Origin: Butyrivibrio sp. AC2005
GTDB lineage: Bacteria; Bacillota; Clostridia; Lachnospirales; Lachnospiraceae
Length of the DNA stretch: 64,000 nucleotides
Direction: 5' to 3'
NCBI RefSeq assembly: GCF_000424145.1
Contig: NZ_AUJI01000023.1
Location: 33,656-97,655 of the forward strand
Shown here one piece after another: positions 36,323-44,850 of this stretch; within the stretch, counting starts at the first letter, position 1, and each line of letters begins with the position of its first letter. The position numbers and the translations under genes are program-made. The notes beneath the pieces were generated by a model that had not been told where the DNA came from, did not search any database, and saw only the letters and a program-made list of their open reading frames with translations.

Positions 36323-36832
36323 TTATTTTTTAAGAAGAGATGCCAGTTTCTCTTTGTTAATCTGGCCATTGGCAACTGTATTAGCCATCCAAATCTTTAG
36401 GGATTCAACAGTCTGGTCAATCATAGCGAGCTGTTTCTGAATATTAACAAAATCGGGAAGCTCGTCATCAGAAATAACTCCGTCTGCAGTGATGTCTATA
36501 AGTCTGTTACGCTGCTCATCAAGTGAGTTAAGTGAAGAAAGCATAGCAAGTACTATCTCGGATAATGTAGACTCTTTTGCAACTGGCACAGAATCCTGTC
36601 CGATACGACATTCATGAGTACAGTAGTAATTGCATAATTCGGGCTTTCTATAAGCTTCAGCCATAGCTACAACGTCTTCAGGCTGGATAGCTGTCTTTTC
36701 AGATTCAATCTTCTCAAGACGACTTTCACTGATAAAACCTATACGCTCACTTGCCTGAGCCCTTGTTAAGCCCGCTTCTTCGCGGCTTTCGAAATAAATG
36801 TTTTTGTTTTCTTTAATGGACTTCTTCCCCAT
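36323..36832 (-). CDS. XRE-type HTH regulator with a cysteine motif
   Basis: 169 residues from the ATG at 36832, with GGAGG upstream. The HTH covers about residues 14-65: LTRAQASERIGFISESRLEKIE, then IQPEDVVAMAEAY. After it comes CNYYCTHECRIG, three cysteines and a histidine that could bind a metal, then a helical C-terminal half that ends NKEKLASLLKK. The binding target is unknown. It lies downstream of nrdD with a terminator between or nearby and the same orientation. No toxin partner is adjacent, so an antitoxin role is not supported. Confidence 0.85.
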   Translation of the reverse strand: MGKKSIKENKNIYFESREEAGLTRAQASERIGFISESRLEKIESEKTAIQPEDVVAMAEAYRKPELCNYYCTHECRIGQDSVPVAKESTLSEIVLAMLSSLNSLDEQRNRLIDITADGVISDDELPDFVNIQKQLAMIDQTVESLKIWMANTVANGQINKEKLASLLKK

Positions 36833-36918
36833 TTGTATTCCTCCATAACTTCTTTGCATACCACAAAAAATCATACTGAATTAAAGTTTAATACAATATA
36901 TCAGTTCAGGTCAATTAG

Positions 36919-36950
36919 AAAAAGCTTCGGAACACGTTCCGAAGCCTTTT
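36919..36950 (-). terminator. Terminator after nrdD
   Basis: GCTTCGGAAC (36924-36933) and GTTCCGAAGC (36936-36945) pair perfectly; T5 follows on the minus strand. Confidence 0.85.
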
Positions 36951-36969
36951 CCAAGGAAAAATATAATGA

Positions 36970-39414
36970 TTAAACAGAGACAGAACTTCTATTTAATTCA
37001 ATCCAACCTTTTATGTCAGAAACGCCTGGATATGAGTGAAAACCATCATTATCGGTTACTATTAACGTAGGCGCCTGCATAATACCGAATTTCTCGACTA
37101 ATTCAGCATTTTCATTAGCATCAAGGATATCATATTTTATTCCTGAGCTGTCCATAAGTGCACATGCTATCCTGCAATTAGGACATGTTGCGGTTTTAAA
37201 TAAAAGTACAGATTTTGCAGATTTTTCTATAGGTTTTATGAGATTGCCTTCAAGCTCAGCAGCAGTTTTGACAGTTGTTTCCATGGCAGGAGACTGAACA
37301 GATTCGCCGGTAGGACGTATTATGCTGTGCTTGTGCGATAATTTTGAATTTGCAATATCGTAAACTTTTCTGTCTTTATATTCCTGAGCCTTTCCATCAT
37401 TCCAGTTAGCAACCGGACGATAGTAACCGGTTATACGGCTGTATACTTCTGTTTTCTTGCCGCAGTGAGGGCATACAGCCTGCTCACCTGACAGATAGCC
37501 GTGCTCCTTACAAACTGAGTAGGTGGGTGACATGGTGTAGTATGGCAGTTTGTAGTTTTCTGCAATTTTTCTTACTAAATTTGCTGCAGCTTTCCAATCA
37601 GGAAGCTTCTCGCCCAGGAATGCATGAAATACAGTTCCTGAGGTATAAAGAGTCTGAAGCTCATCCTGAATGTCCAGAGCTGAGAAAATGTCTTCGGTAT
37701 ATCCAACAGGAAGGTGCGAAGAGTTAGTATAATACGGGGTTCCATCCATATTGGCTGTTATTATATCCGGATAAAGCTCTTTATCATGCTTTGCAAAGCG
37801 ATAAGTTGTTGACTCAGCGGGTGTTGCTTCCAGGTTGTACAAATCACCGTATTGCTCCTGATAATCGGAGAGGCGATCTCTCATGTGAGTAAGGACTTCC
37901 CTGGTGAATTCCTGAACCTTTATATCAGTCATGTCCGCACGAAGCCAGTTGGCGTTAAGACCTACCTCGTTCATACCAATAAGACCGATTGTTGAGAAAT
38001 GATTGCTAAAGGATCCAAGATATCTCTTTGTGTAAGGATAAAGGCCTTGCTCAAGAAGTTTACTTATTACCTGCCTCTTAGTATTGAGACTTCGTGCTGC
38101 AATATCCATAAGGTGATCGAGACGGTTATAGAAATCCTTCTGATCCTTTGCCTGATATGCTATTCTGGGCATATTTATAGTAACTACGCCAATAGAACCT
38201 GTTGATTCTCCGGAACCAAAGAATCCACCGGATTTTTTGCGAAGCTCCCTAAGGTCAAGGCGAAGTCTACAGCACATGGAACGTACGTCGCTGGGTTCCA
38301 TATCGGAATTAATATAATTTGAAAAATAAGGTGTGCCGTATTTGGCAGTCATCTCGAAAAGAAGCCTGTTATTCTCTGTTTCGCTCCAATCAAAATCACT
38401 GGTTATTGAATATGTGGGGATTGGATACTGGAATCCTCTGCCGTTTGCATCACCTTCAATCATTATCTCAATAAAGGCTTTGTTAACCATATCCATCTCA
38501 TGCTGACAGTCACCATATGTGAATGAAACTTCTTTTCCACCTACAATGGCATTGAGATTCTTAAGATCCGCAGGTACAGTCCAGTCAAGGGTAATATTAG
38601 AGAACGGAGCCTGAGTTCCCCATCTGCTGGGGGTGTTAACACCATATACAAAGGACTGTATGCACTGTTTAACTTCATCCTGTGAGAGATTGTCTATCTT
38701 AACAAAGGGAGCCAAATATGTATCAAAGGATGAAAATGCCTGTGCACCTGCCCATTCATTCTGCATAATACCCAGGAAATTAACCATCTGATTGCAGAGA
38801 GTAGACAGATGATTAGCCGGGGCGGATGTTATTTTTCCGGGAATGCCACCAAGGCCTTCCTGAATCAGCTGTTTTAAGCTCCATCCGGCACAATAACCGG
38901 AGAGCATGGCGAGGTCATGGATATGAAGAGCAGCACTTCTGTGTGCTTTTGCAATTTCATCATCATATACTTCTGAAAGCCAGTAATTTGCAGTAATAGC
39001 ACCGGAATTAGAGAGAATAAGACCACCTATTGAATATGTAACGGTAGAATTCTCCTTTACACGCCAATCGTTGATCTTTAAATAATCATTTACAAGATCC
39101 TTGTAATTAAGAAGTGCAGAATTAACGTTACGAACCTTCTCGCGCTGCTTTCTGTACAGAATATAGGTTTTGGCGACATCAGAGTAACCGGACTCTGAAA
39201 GTACCTTTTCTACGCTATCCTGAATCTGTTCAACTGTTATTTTATCCTCAGTTATTTTGCTCTCAAAATCTGAGGCAACGCGCAGAGCAACCAGATCTAT
39301 CACGCTTGTGTGATAGGGTTTTTCAAGTGCCTCAAAAGCCTTAATTATAGCTGCCGAAATCTTGGAAATGTCGAATTTGGCGATACTGCCGTCACGTTTT
39401 ACAACTTCATACAT
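36970..39414 (-). CDS. nrdD: Anaerobic ribonucleoside-triphosphate reductase with C-terminal glutaredoxin-like domain
   Basis: 814 residues. The class III enzyme makes dNTPs in the absence of oxygen. Residues 1-90 are an ATP-cone (MYEVVKRDGSIAKFD). The reductase barrel follows, with STGSIGVVTINMPRIAY. Near 655-690 the zinc cysteines appear (YSVCKEHGY and CPHC), followed by the glycyl-radical region ITGYYRPV. The last 75 residues are an added glutaredoxin/thioredoxin-like domain with CPNC and MQAPTLIV, which may supply reducing power. The activase gene nrdG is not beside it. Two NrdR boxes lie upstream at 39477-39523. Confidence 0.95.
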   Translation of the reverse strand: MYEVVKRDGSIAKFDISKISAAIIKAFEALEKPYHTSVIDLVALRVASDFESKITEDKITVEQIQDSVEKVLSESGYSDVAKTYILYRKQREKVRNVNSALLNYKDLVNDYLKINDWRVKENSTVTYSIGGLILSNSGAITANYWLSEVYDDEIAKAHRSAALHIHDLAMLSGYCAGWSLKQLIQEGLGGIPGKITSAPANHLSTLCNQMVNFLGIMQNEWAGAQAFSSFDTYLAPFVKIDNLSQDEVKQCIQSFVYGVNTPSRWGTQAPFSNITLDWTVPADLKNLNAIVGGKEVSFTYGDCQHEMDMVNKAFIEIMIEGDANGRGFQYPIPTYSITSDFDWSETENNRLLFEMTAKYGTPYFSNYINSDMEPSDVRSMCCRLRLDLRELRKKSGGFFGSGESTGSIGVVTINMPRIAYQAKDQKDFYNRLDHLMDIAARSLNTKRQVISKLLEQGLYPYTKRYLGSFSNHFSTIGLIGMNEVGLNANWLRADMTDIKVQEFTREVLTHMRDRLSDYQEQYGDLYNLEATPAESTTYRFAKHDKELYPDIITANMDGTPYYTNSSHLPVGYTEDIFSALDIQDELQTLYTSGTVFHAFLGEKLPDWKAAANLVRKIAENYKLPYYTMSPTYSVCKEHGYLSGEQAVCPHCGKKTEVYSRITGYYRPVANWNDGKAQEYKDRKVYDIANSKLSHKHSIIRPTGESVQSPAMETTVKTAAELEGNLIKPIEKSAKSVLLFKTATCPNCRIACALMDSSGIKYDILDANENAELVEKFGIMQAPTLIVTDNDGFHSYPGVSDIKGWIELNRSSVSV

Positions 39415-39476
39415 AAGAAATACCCCCCAATAAAAACTTTAACACCCATATATAAGTTAACACAGAACATAGTGGT

Positions 39477-39523
39477 GGTCAATATATAGACAAAGCGCAT
39501 AAAATGGACACTATATATTGTAT
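39477..39523 (-). promoter_or_regulatory. Tandem NrdR boxes upstream of nrdD
   Basis: Two 16-bp sites match the NrdR consensus (acaCwAtATaTwGtgt): one at 39477-39492 with core CAATATATAG, and one at 39508-39523 with core CTATATATTG. Their starts are 31 bp apart, three helical turns, as is usual for NrdR pairs. NrdR represses ribonucleotide reductase genes when dATP is high. No nrdR gene is in the window. Confidence 0.85.
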
Positions 39524-39624
39524 CTTACCGGAAATATCCAATATTTCTAAATTTTTTATAAAGAAATGAATTTTTTTGATATACTTAAAATGTTGAAATT
39601 TTATTTTAAATGAGGGTGAAACTA

Positions 39625-40911
39625 TTGAAACAATTTAATTTTGAAATAACTGCCGTAGCAGATGTGCATAAAGCACTGCAGGATATTTATTCCTATACGC
39701 AACATCATAAGTATAGCTCTATTCTTTTTCATCTTTATACAATGAAGTTTGGGGAGGAAGAGATAAAAACCGTTCAGAACGAAATTCTGGAAATGTATCC
39801 GGATGCAAATATTGGGGGAACCAGTTCCAACGGTGATATTTGTGATGGTCATCTTGCTGAGGATGGTCTTGTAATGGCGGTTTCTATTTTTGAGACATCT
39901 GAGGTACATACTTATCTGTTTGAGTGTGGAGAAGGGGAAGAAAGCGAAGTAGGTGCACGGATAAGGCGTACTATCGATACTTCAGATAAAGTTTGTGCTG
40001 CTGAGATTTTGATAACGTTAAAAGCAATAGATAGTACCGCCATTTTGGATGAAGTTGAAAAGCTTGAAAAGAAAATAAAAATATTTGGTGGAGGAAGTGC
40101 AGGTCCTAACATAGAAGATACAAAAACAAATGTTATAAATGAACAAAAAGTATGTAGCGCTGGGGTAGTACTTATTACTTATGCGGGAGACGATCTGCAT
40201 ATAGATGTTCATCATGCAACCGGATGGAAACCACTTGGAAAGGATCTTGAGGTAACAAAAATTGTTGGTAAAAGACTGTATGAACTTGATGGTGTTCCGG
40301 CAGGTAAAATATACAGTAAGTATCTTGATATTCAGGCTGATGAGAATTTCTTTGCGAACATGCTGGAGTTTCCATTATTGTCAAAACAGCATGGATATGA
40401 AGTGTTAAGATTACCTTTTTCATGTGATACGAAAGATAATTCCATAATTCTTGCAGCAAATATTAGGCAGGGTACCAAGGTGAATCTCTCGTACGGGGAT
40501 CCGGATGTGATAAAATCCGATGTTGAGGATCTTGTCTGGAATGTCAGAAGCTTTGCTCCTCAGGCAGTATTTCTGTATTCATGCGGAGTAAGACGCTTGT
40601 ACTGGAAATATCTGATAAATAAGGAAACAGGACCGTTTAGTTTTATTGCGCCTGTGAGCGGTTTTTATTCCAGCGGTGAGATTATGAACATGGGAGACTA
40701 TATCATTGAGCATCATGTTACGCTTATTGCAATTGGTATGAGGGAAGGCGGACAGGCTTTATCTCAACCTACAGGAATCGGCTATAAAGAGATAGAGGTT
40801 CCTGAAGAGCAGAAAATACATGGTCAGATTTCCATGGTAAGACGGCTGGCTAATTTCATTAATGTTACGGCTGCTGAGCTTAGGGAAGCTAATAGTGACC
40901 AAATGGGTTAA
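39625..40911 (+). CDS. FIST-domain sensory protein without an output domain
   Basis: About 428 residues from TTG at 39625, which has GAGGGTG seven bases upstream; an ATG at 39610 in the same frame has no site. FIST domains bind small molecules such as amino acids. The FIST-N part reads SSILFHLYTMKFGEEEI and IGGTSSNGDICDGHLAEDG. The FIST-C part covers SFAPQAVFLYSCGVRR and PVSGFYSSGEI with MGDYIIEHHVTLIA. The chain stops right after a helix (RRLANFINVTAAELREANS), the spot where many FIST proteins continue into a kinase or GGDEF module. Either the output module was lost or the protein acts through a partner. Confidence 0.85.
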   Translation: MKQFNFEITAVADVHKALQDIYSYTQHHKYSSILFHLYTMKFGEEEIKTVQNEILEMYPDANIGGTSSNGDICDGHLAEDGLVMAVSIFETSEVHTYLFECGEGEESEVGARIRRTIDTSDKVCAAEILITLKAIDSTAILDEVEKLEKKIKIFGGGSAGPNIEDTKTNVINEQKVCSAGVVLITYAGDDLHIDVHHATGWKPLGKDLEVTKIVGKRLYELDGVPAGKIYSKYLDIQADENFFANMLEFPLLSKQHGYEVLRLPFSCDTKDNSIILAANIRQGTKVNLSYGDPDVIKSDVEDLVWNVRSFAPQAVFLYSCGVRRLYWKYLINKETGPFSFIAPVSGFYSSGEIMNMGDYIIEHHVTLIAIGMREGGQALSQPTGIGYKEIEVPEEQKIHGQISMVRRLANFINVTAAELREANSDQMG

Positions 40912-40931
40912 CTGTATATAAATAATTAAAA

Positions 40932-41597
40932 ATGGGAGATGTATTAAAAGAAATGAAGAGTAAAAAAAGTTTTGTTGTTTCGGGCATTTTTGCCATAATT
41001 TCGATTTTGTGGATCGTTCTGGTTAAAACCTATGATGTTGCACAGATAGGACCAATGGATACAAGTATTGGATTTTCCCATCTCAACAGTTGGTGTCATG
41101 AGTTTTTTGGAATAAATATCATATGGTATAAAATAACCGAAGTGTTAGGAATACTGGCACTTATGGTATGTGCAGCTTTTGCACTGGTTGGTATGCTGCA
41201 GCTTGTAAAGCGGAAAAGTGTTGCAAAGGTAGATAAAATAATTCTTAAACTTGGCGGGTTATATGCCGTAGTTATAGCACTTTATGTTATGTTTGAGAAA
41301 GTAATAATCAATTACAGGCCGATTATTATGCCTGATGCGACAGAGCCGGAAGCATCTTTTCCTTCATCCCATACAATGCTTATTTGTGTCGTAATGGCAA
41401 GTACCATTATGGTTCTGGATCAATATATAAAAAATAAACGACTTGCCTTAATCGTGCGAGTCGCTTGTGTGATAATAATGGTTATAACAGTAGTAGGCAG
41501 ACTTGCCTGTGGAGTTCACTGGCTTACAGATATAATCGGAGGAATACTTATCAGTATCGCCCTGTTAACAGCCTTTTCAGGAATAAAGGAATTGTAA
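40932..41597 (+). CDS. PAP2-family membrane phosphatase
   Basis: 221 residues with about five membrane segments. The phosphatase triad is complete: KVIINYRP (KxxxxxxRP), FPSSHT (PSGH-like) and RLACGVHWLTDIIGG (SR-x5-H-x3-D). It dephosphorylates lipid phosphates such as undecaprenyl pyrophosphate or phosphatidic acid at the membrane. An ATG at 40953 is an alternative start. It begins 20 bp after the FIST gene and ends eight bases from the stop of the convergent hydrolase, with no terminator between them. Confidence 0.92.
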   Translation: MGDVLKEMKSKKSFVVSGIFAIISILWIVLVKTYDVAQIGPMDTSIGFSHLNSWCHEFFGINIIWYKITEVLGILALMVCAAFALVGMLQLVKRKSVAKVDKIILKLGGLYAVVIALYVMFEKVIINYRPIIMPDATEPEASFPSSHTMLICVVMASTIMVLDQYIKNKRLALIVRVACVIIMVITVVGRLACGVHWLTDIIGGILISIALLTAFSGIKEL

Positions 41598-41605
41598 TAT
41601 AGTAT

Positions 41606-42418
41606 TTATTGACTAACCCAGTCGGCAATGATATCTGCTGTCTGGGTTATTTGTTCATAGTTGGTTATTTCAGGTACGCCATCTTTATCCTGGATTCCGT
41701 AACTTCCAAAATAAGAGTGTATTCCGCCCTGAATGACACATTCTTCAGAATCTATTGGCCACAGTTTTTTGCTGGCTTCATATTGTTCCATATCCAAAAC
41801 TTTGTCATTAGATCCATAGATGGAAAGAAGGCGCAGATCTGTATCGGATAAGTCCACAGTCGGATAAGAAGCGCATAGAATAACACCGGTGTATCCTTTT
41901 TTGGCCACAGAAGATGTGGATGCAGGAGTGCTGCTCTTGGCAATTGTATTATTATTACCAATATGTGCACAGGCTGCAACACCGCCAAGGGAGTGTCCTG
42001 CAATATACCAGTCGACATCAGCCACTTTGGCTGTGAAATCGGGATAGCCGGCAGTAAGGGTATCAACGGCATTGATTTTAAGAACTGCAAGATTTTCAGG
42101 CATTCTGGTCAGAAGACATAAATATCCCCTTGATGCAAGCTCATACATAAGGCCGTTGTATGAGGAATATTCAACTTTTCCGCCCGGGTAAAACACAATT
42201 ACAGCCTTTATTTCCTGCTTTTCAGGTATAAAAACCGTTCCATTCTTATCAGAGTAAGAGTGGACTTTTCCGGAGAGTACTTCCTCAATATTTTCGATAA
42301 TACTTAAGTCTGCTCTGTAGTAATTTGTAGTATAAATCTTAAATGCTATTATCCCGGTTACTACGAGAACAAGCAAAAGTACTATGAGCCATTTTGTAAA
42401 TTTCTTAAACTTCTTCAA
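41606..42418 (-). CDS. Membrane-anchored alpha/beta hydrolase
   Basis: 270 residues. The start is TTG at 42416-42418, seven bases after AAGGCG. Residues about 9-28 are a hydrophobic anchor (WLIVLLLVLVVTGIIAF) and the rest is extracytoplasmic. The hydrolase core has IVFYPGGKVEY, the nucleophile elbow YIAGHSLGGVAA, LSIYGSNDKVL for the acid and GGIHSYFG for the histidine. Substrate unknown. The sequence resembles the group of small Clostridial dienelactone-hydrolase-like membrane proteins. Confidence 0.88.
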   Translation of the reverse strand: MKKFKKFTKWLIVLLLVLVVTGIIAFKIYTTNYYRADLSIIENIEEVLSGKVHSYSDKNGTVFIPEKQEIKAVIVFYPGGKVEYSSYNGLMYELASRGYLCLLTRMPENLAVLKINAVDTLTAGYPDFTAKVADVDWYIAGHSLGGVAACAHIGNNNTIAKSSTPASTSSVAKKGYTGVILCASYPTVDLSDTDLRLLSIYGSNDKVLDMEQYEASKKLWPIDSEECVIQGGIHSYFGSYGIQDKDGVPEITNYEQITQTADIIADWVSQ

Positions 42419-42482
42419 AGTATTACGCCTTCTTTGATTGATATTTCATAAGTCAGTATACCATAAATTCCTGATTTTCTTT

Positions 42483-42515
42483 AAAAAACGAGGACCGTAT
42501 GGGATCAGGTCCTCG
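42483..42515 (-). terminator. Terminator after the GH29 gene
   Basis: CGAGGACC (42489-42496) pairs with GGTCCTCG (42508-42515); T6 follows on the minus strand. Confidence 0.9.
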
Positions 42516-42550
42516 CAGAAAACATCTTTAAAAAGGTAGACTCGGGTATT

Positions 42551-44023
42551 TTAAATACTAAGCCTGAATACTACAGGAAGGTCTTTGGAATCCTCGGTTG
42601 CACATGTAATGTGAAGAGCCTCGTTGTCATGAGCAAAATTCAATGGAGAATTGTCACCAAGGCGCACTATTTCTGAGATGCAGCTATTAAATAACCCCTG
42701 TTTTTTTGCAAACGATTTCACTGTATAATGCCCGTCCGCTGAAGGTCTTAAAGCTATAATGTAAATATGTCCTTTTCCGGCAAGGAAACGAAAATCTTCG
42801 CATGAAAAGGCCTTGACGTTGCCATCCTGGAAAGCTCCTTCTACTATTGATACATTACCTTCGCCAAAATTTCGGTAAGGCATAGTATCATATATTGCCT
42901 CGTGGTTTGTATTCATCCATGTGCCAATTTCATTTAATATGGCAGATTCTTCATCTGAAAAAGTGCCATCAGCTTTAGGACCAATATTTAAGAGCATAGT
43001 TCCGTTTTTTGAAATGATATCTATGAGATCGCAGAGAATATCCTTGGCTTCCTTATACTTGTTCTGCTCAGTATAGCACCAGGAGTTGAAGCACATAGCT
43101 GTATCGCTCTGCCAGCGATATGGCTTCTGGGCTGCGAGCTGACCACGTTCGATATCCGGAACAGCAATGCCAAAAGGAATGGCGTCATGCTTGTAATTAA
43201 CGATGACCTCTTTATTCCATGATGCGGCACGATTGTAATAGTAAGCCAGAAGCTTCCTTAAATAGGGTTTAAGCTCGACACGCTGTATCCACCAGTCAAA
43301 ATAAAGAATATTTGGCTTATATTTATCAATAATCTCACAGGTTCTGACCAGCCAGTCCTGCATGAACTCTTCTGTTGGTACACATTCACCGTCGATGGCA
43401 TCAAAATCAGAAGGACCTTTAATGGAAGGCCAGTAAAGGTCTCCCCGGTGGAATTCTCCATTTATATCACTGTCAAAATCCCTTCCGCCGCCTTGAAAGA
43501 AGAGGTGCTCAATTCTATGGGAGGAAGTACCAAAAATAAGGCCTCCATTTTCACAGCTTTTTTTGAGTTCCCCCAGAATATCTCTATGGGGGCCCATATC
43601 CTTTGCATTGTAAGAAGAAAGGTCAGAATCATACATTTGAAAACCGTCATGATGCTCAGCAACAGGTACAACATACTGTGCACCTGCGTTTTTAAAGGTT
43701 TGTATCCATCTGTCCGGATCGAAATTTTCGGCCTTGAACAACGGGATGAAATCCTTATAACCGAATTCTGTGTGCTTTCCATAGGTTTCAATGTGGTGCT
43801 TATAGGCTACGGAATCCTTTTCATACATGTTGCGGGAATACCATTCGTTGTCATATGCAGGAACCGCAAAAACGCCGTAGTGAATAAAAATGCCAAAACG
43901 CATATGGCTATACCATTCAGGTACTCTGTATGCAGAAAGTGATTCCCAGGTATCAGTGTAGGGGCCCTGCCCTATAACTTTTTCGATTTCCTGAAGCTTT
44001 TCATCCATGTTGTAGTTTTTCAT
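42551..44023 (-). CDS. GH29 alpha-L-fucosidase
   Basis: 490 residues, no signal peptide, so cytoplasmic. It removes fucose from oligosaccharides. The N-terminus reads RVPEWYSHMRFGIFIHYG, then EWYSRNMYE and VPVAEHHDGFQMY, all GH29 landmarks. The nucleophile aspartate lies in NILYFDWWIQ. The C-terminal 120 or so residues form the small beta-sandwich. The start has AAGGGGGAG. It may handle fucosylated xyloglucan or mucin-type fragments. The 79-residue gene at 44048 lies 24 bp upstream in the same direction. Confidence 0.94.
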   Translation of the reverse strand: MKNYNMDEKLQEIEKVIGQGPYTDTWESLSAYRVPEWYSHMRFGIFIHYGVFAVPAYDNEWYSRNMYEKDSVAYKHHIETYGKHTEFGYKDFIPLFKAENFDPDRWIQTFKNAGAQYVVPVAEHHDGFQMYDSDLSSYNAKDMGPHRDILGELKKSCENGGLIFGTSSHRIEHLFFQGGGRDFDSDINGEFHRGDLYWPSIKGPSDFDAIDGECVPTEEFMQDWLVRTCEIIDKYKPNILYFDWWIQRVELKPYLRKLLAYYYNRAASWNKEVIVNYKHDAIPFGIAVPDIERGQLAAQKPYRWQSDTAMCFNSWCYTEQNKYKEAKDILCDLIDIISKNGTMLLNIGPKADGTFSDEESAILNEIGTWMNTNHEAIYDTMPYRNFGEGNVSIVEGAFQDGNVKAFSCEDFRFLAGKGHIYIIALRPSADGHYTVKSFAKKQGLFNSCISEIVRLGDNSPLNFAHDNEALHITCATEDSKDLPVVFRLSI

Positions 44024-44047
44024 ACCGAATCTCCCCCTTTTGACTGA

Positions 44048-44287
44048 TTACTGACCGTTGTTAATGTTCATAATTGCCTGAAAAGTGTCTATATCATTCT
44101 GTGTGATTTTGATATTGCACTGTTTTTCAACGCCATCGGGAGTTGTGACCTTCATATCGATGATAGTTCCAAGCTCCATGGAACTGTCCTTTATAGCGTG
44201 AAAAAAAGGCAGTACGCGAGGATGCTCCTGCTTAAATGTATTAAATTTCTGTTGAAGGGCCATAATTGCCATTGGATTAATGTTCAT
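44048..44287 (-). CDS. Conserved small protein, function unknown
   Basis: 79 residues, ATG at 44287 after AAGGAGA. It starts MNINPMAIMALQQKFNTFKQEHP with a helix, then has a short beta-rich region with KVTTPDGVEKQCNIKIT and ends in a helix DIDTFQAIMNIN. No cysteine motif or membrane segment. It probably shares a transcript with the downstream GH29 gene. I do not recognise a characterised family. Confidence 0.75.
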   Translation of the reverse strand: MNINPMAIMALQQKFNTFKQEHPRVLPFFHAIKDSSMELGTIIDMKVTTPDGVEKQCNIKITQNDIDTFQAIMNINNGQ

Positions 44288-44503
44288 AATGAATATATAT
44301 CTCCTTTTAAAAAATCTGTCTTTCTATTTTACCTTAAATCAATGCATTTACAAGGGTAATAACTATACTTGTAGTTTAAAAATCCGGTGAATATTATACA
44401 TTCAGGCTTCACAGATACCTATTATGCAATTTGATGATATGTGATATACTTAGTCACTGAAATTAATGGTCAGATACATAGGATAGATAGGAGAGTACAG
44501 ACT

Positions 44504-44749
44504 ATGGTATACAAAACAAAAGGAACCTGCTCAACACAGATAGATATAGAGGTTGAGGATGGAATTATAAAAAGTGTGGCTTTTACAAATGGCTGTAATG
44601 GAAATCTTCAGGGAGTATCAAGGCTCGTTGAGGGAATGAAGGCAGAGGATGCTATAAAGAAGCTCAGGGGAATCAAGTGTGGTTTTAAAAATACATCCTG
44701 TCCCGATCAGCTGTCATATGCAATTGAACAGGCTGTGCAAAACGGTTGA
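44504..44749 (+). CDS. TSCPD-domain protein (TIGR03905-like)
   Basis: 81 residues from the ATG at 44504 with AGGAGAG upstream; a longer frame from 44441 has no site. MVYKTKGTCSTQIDIEVEDG, TNGCNGNLQGVSRLVEGM, and NTSCPDQLSYAIEQA match the small TSCPD family, which resembles the C-terminal zinc-type domain of adenosylcobalamin-dependent ribonucleotide reductases. Four cysteines are present. Function of the stand-alone family is not established. It is transcribed alone. Confidence 0.88.
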   Translation: MVYKTKGTCSTQIDIEVEDGIIKSVAFTNGCNGNLQGVSRLVEGMKAEDAIKKLRGIKCGFKNTSCPDQLSYAIEQAVQNG

Positions 44750-44766
44750 TATTATATAATTGCAGT

Positions 44767-44815
44767 AAAAACAAGAGGTTCGCCACTTTAATAATTGTGA
44801 CGAACCTCTTGTTTT
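44767..44815. terminator. Bidirectional terminator
   Basis: CAAGAGGTTCG (44772-44782) pairs with CGAACCTCTTG (44801-44811), extended by A and T runs. It can end both the TSCPD gene and cstA. Confidence 0.88.
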
Positions 44816-44850
44816 ATTGGTAGGATTTTTAAAATTGCAAAGAAATATAT

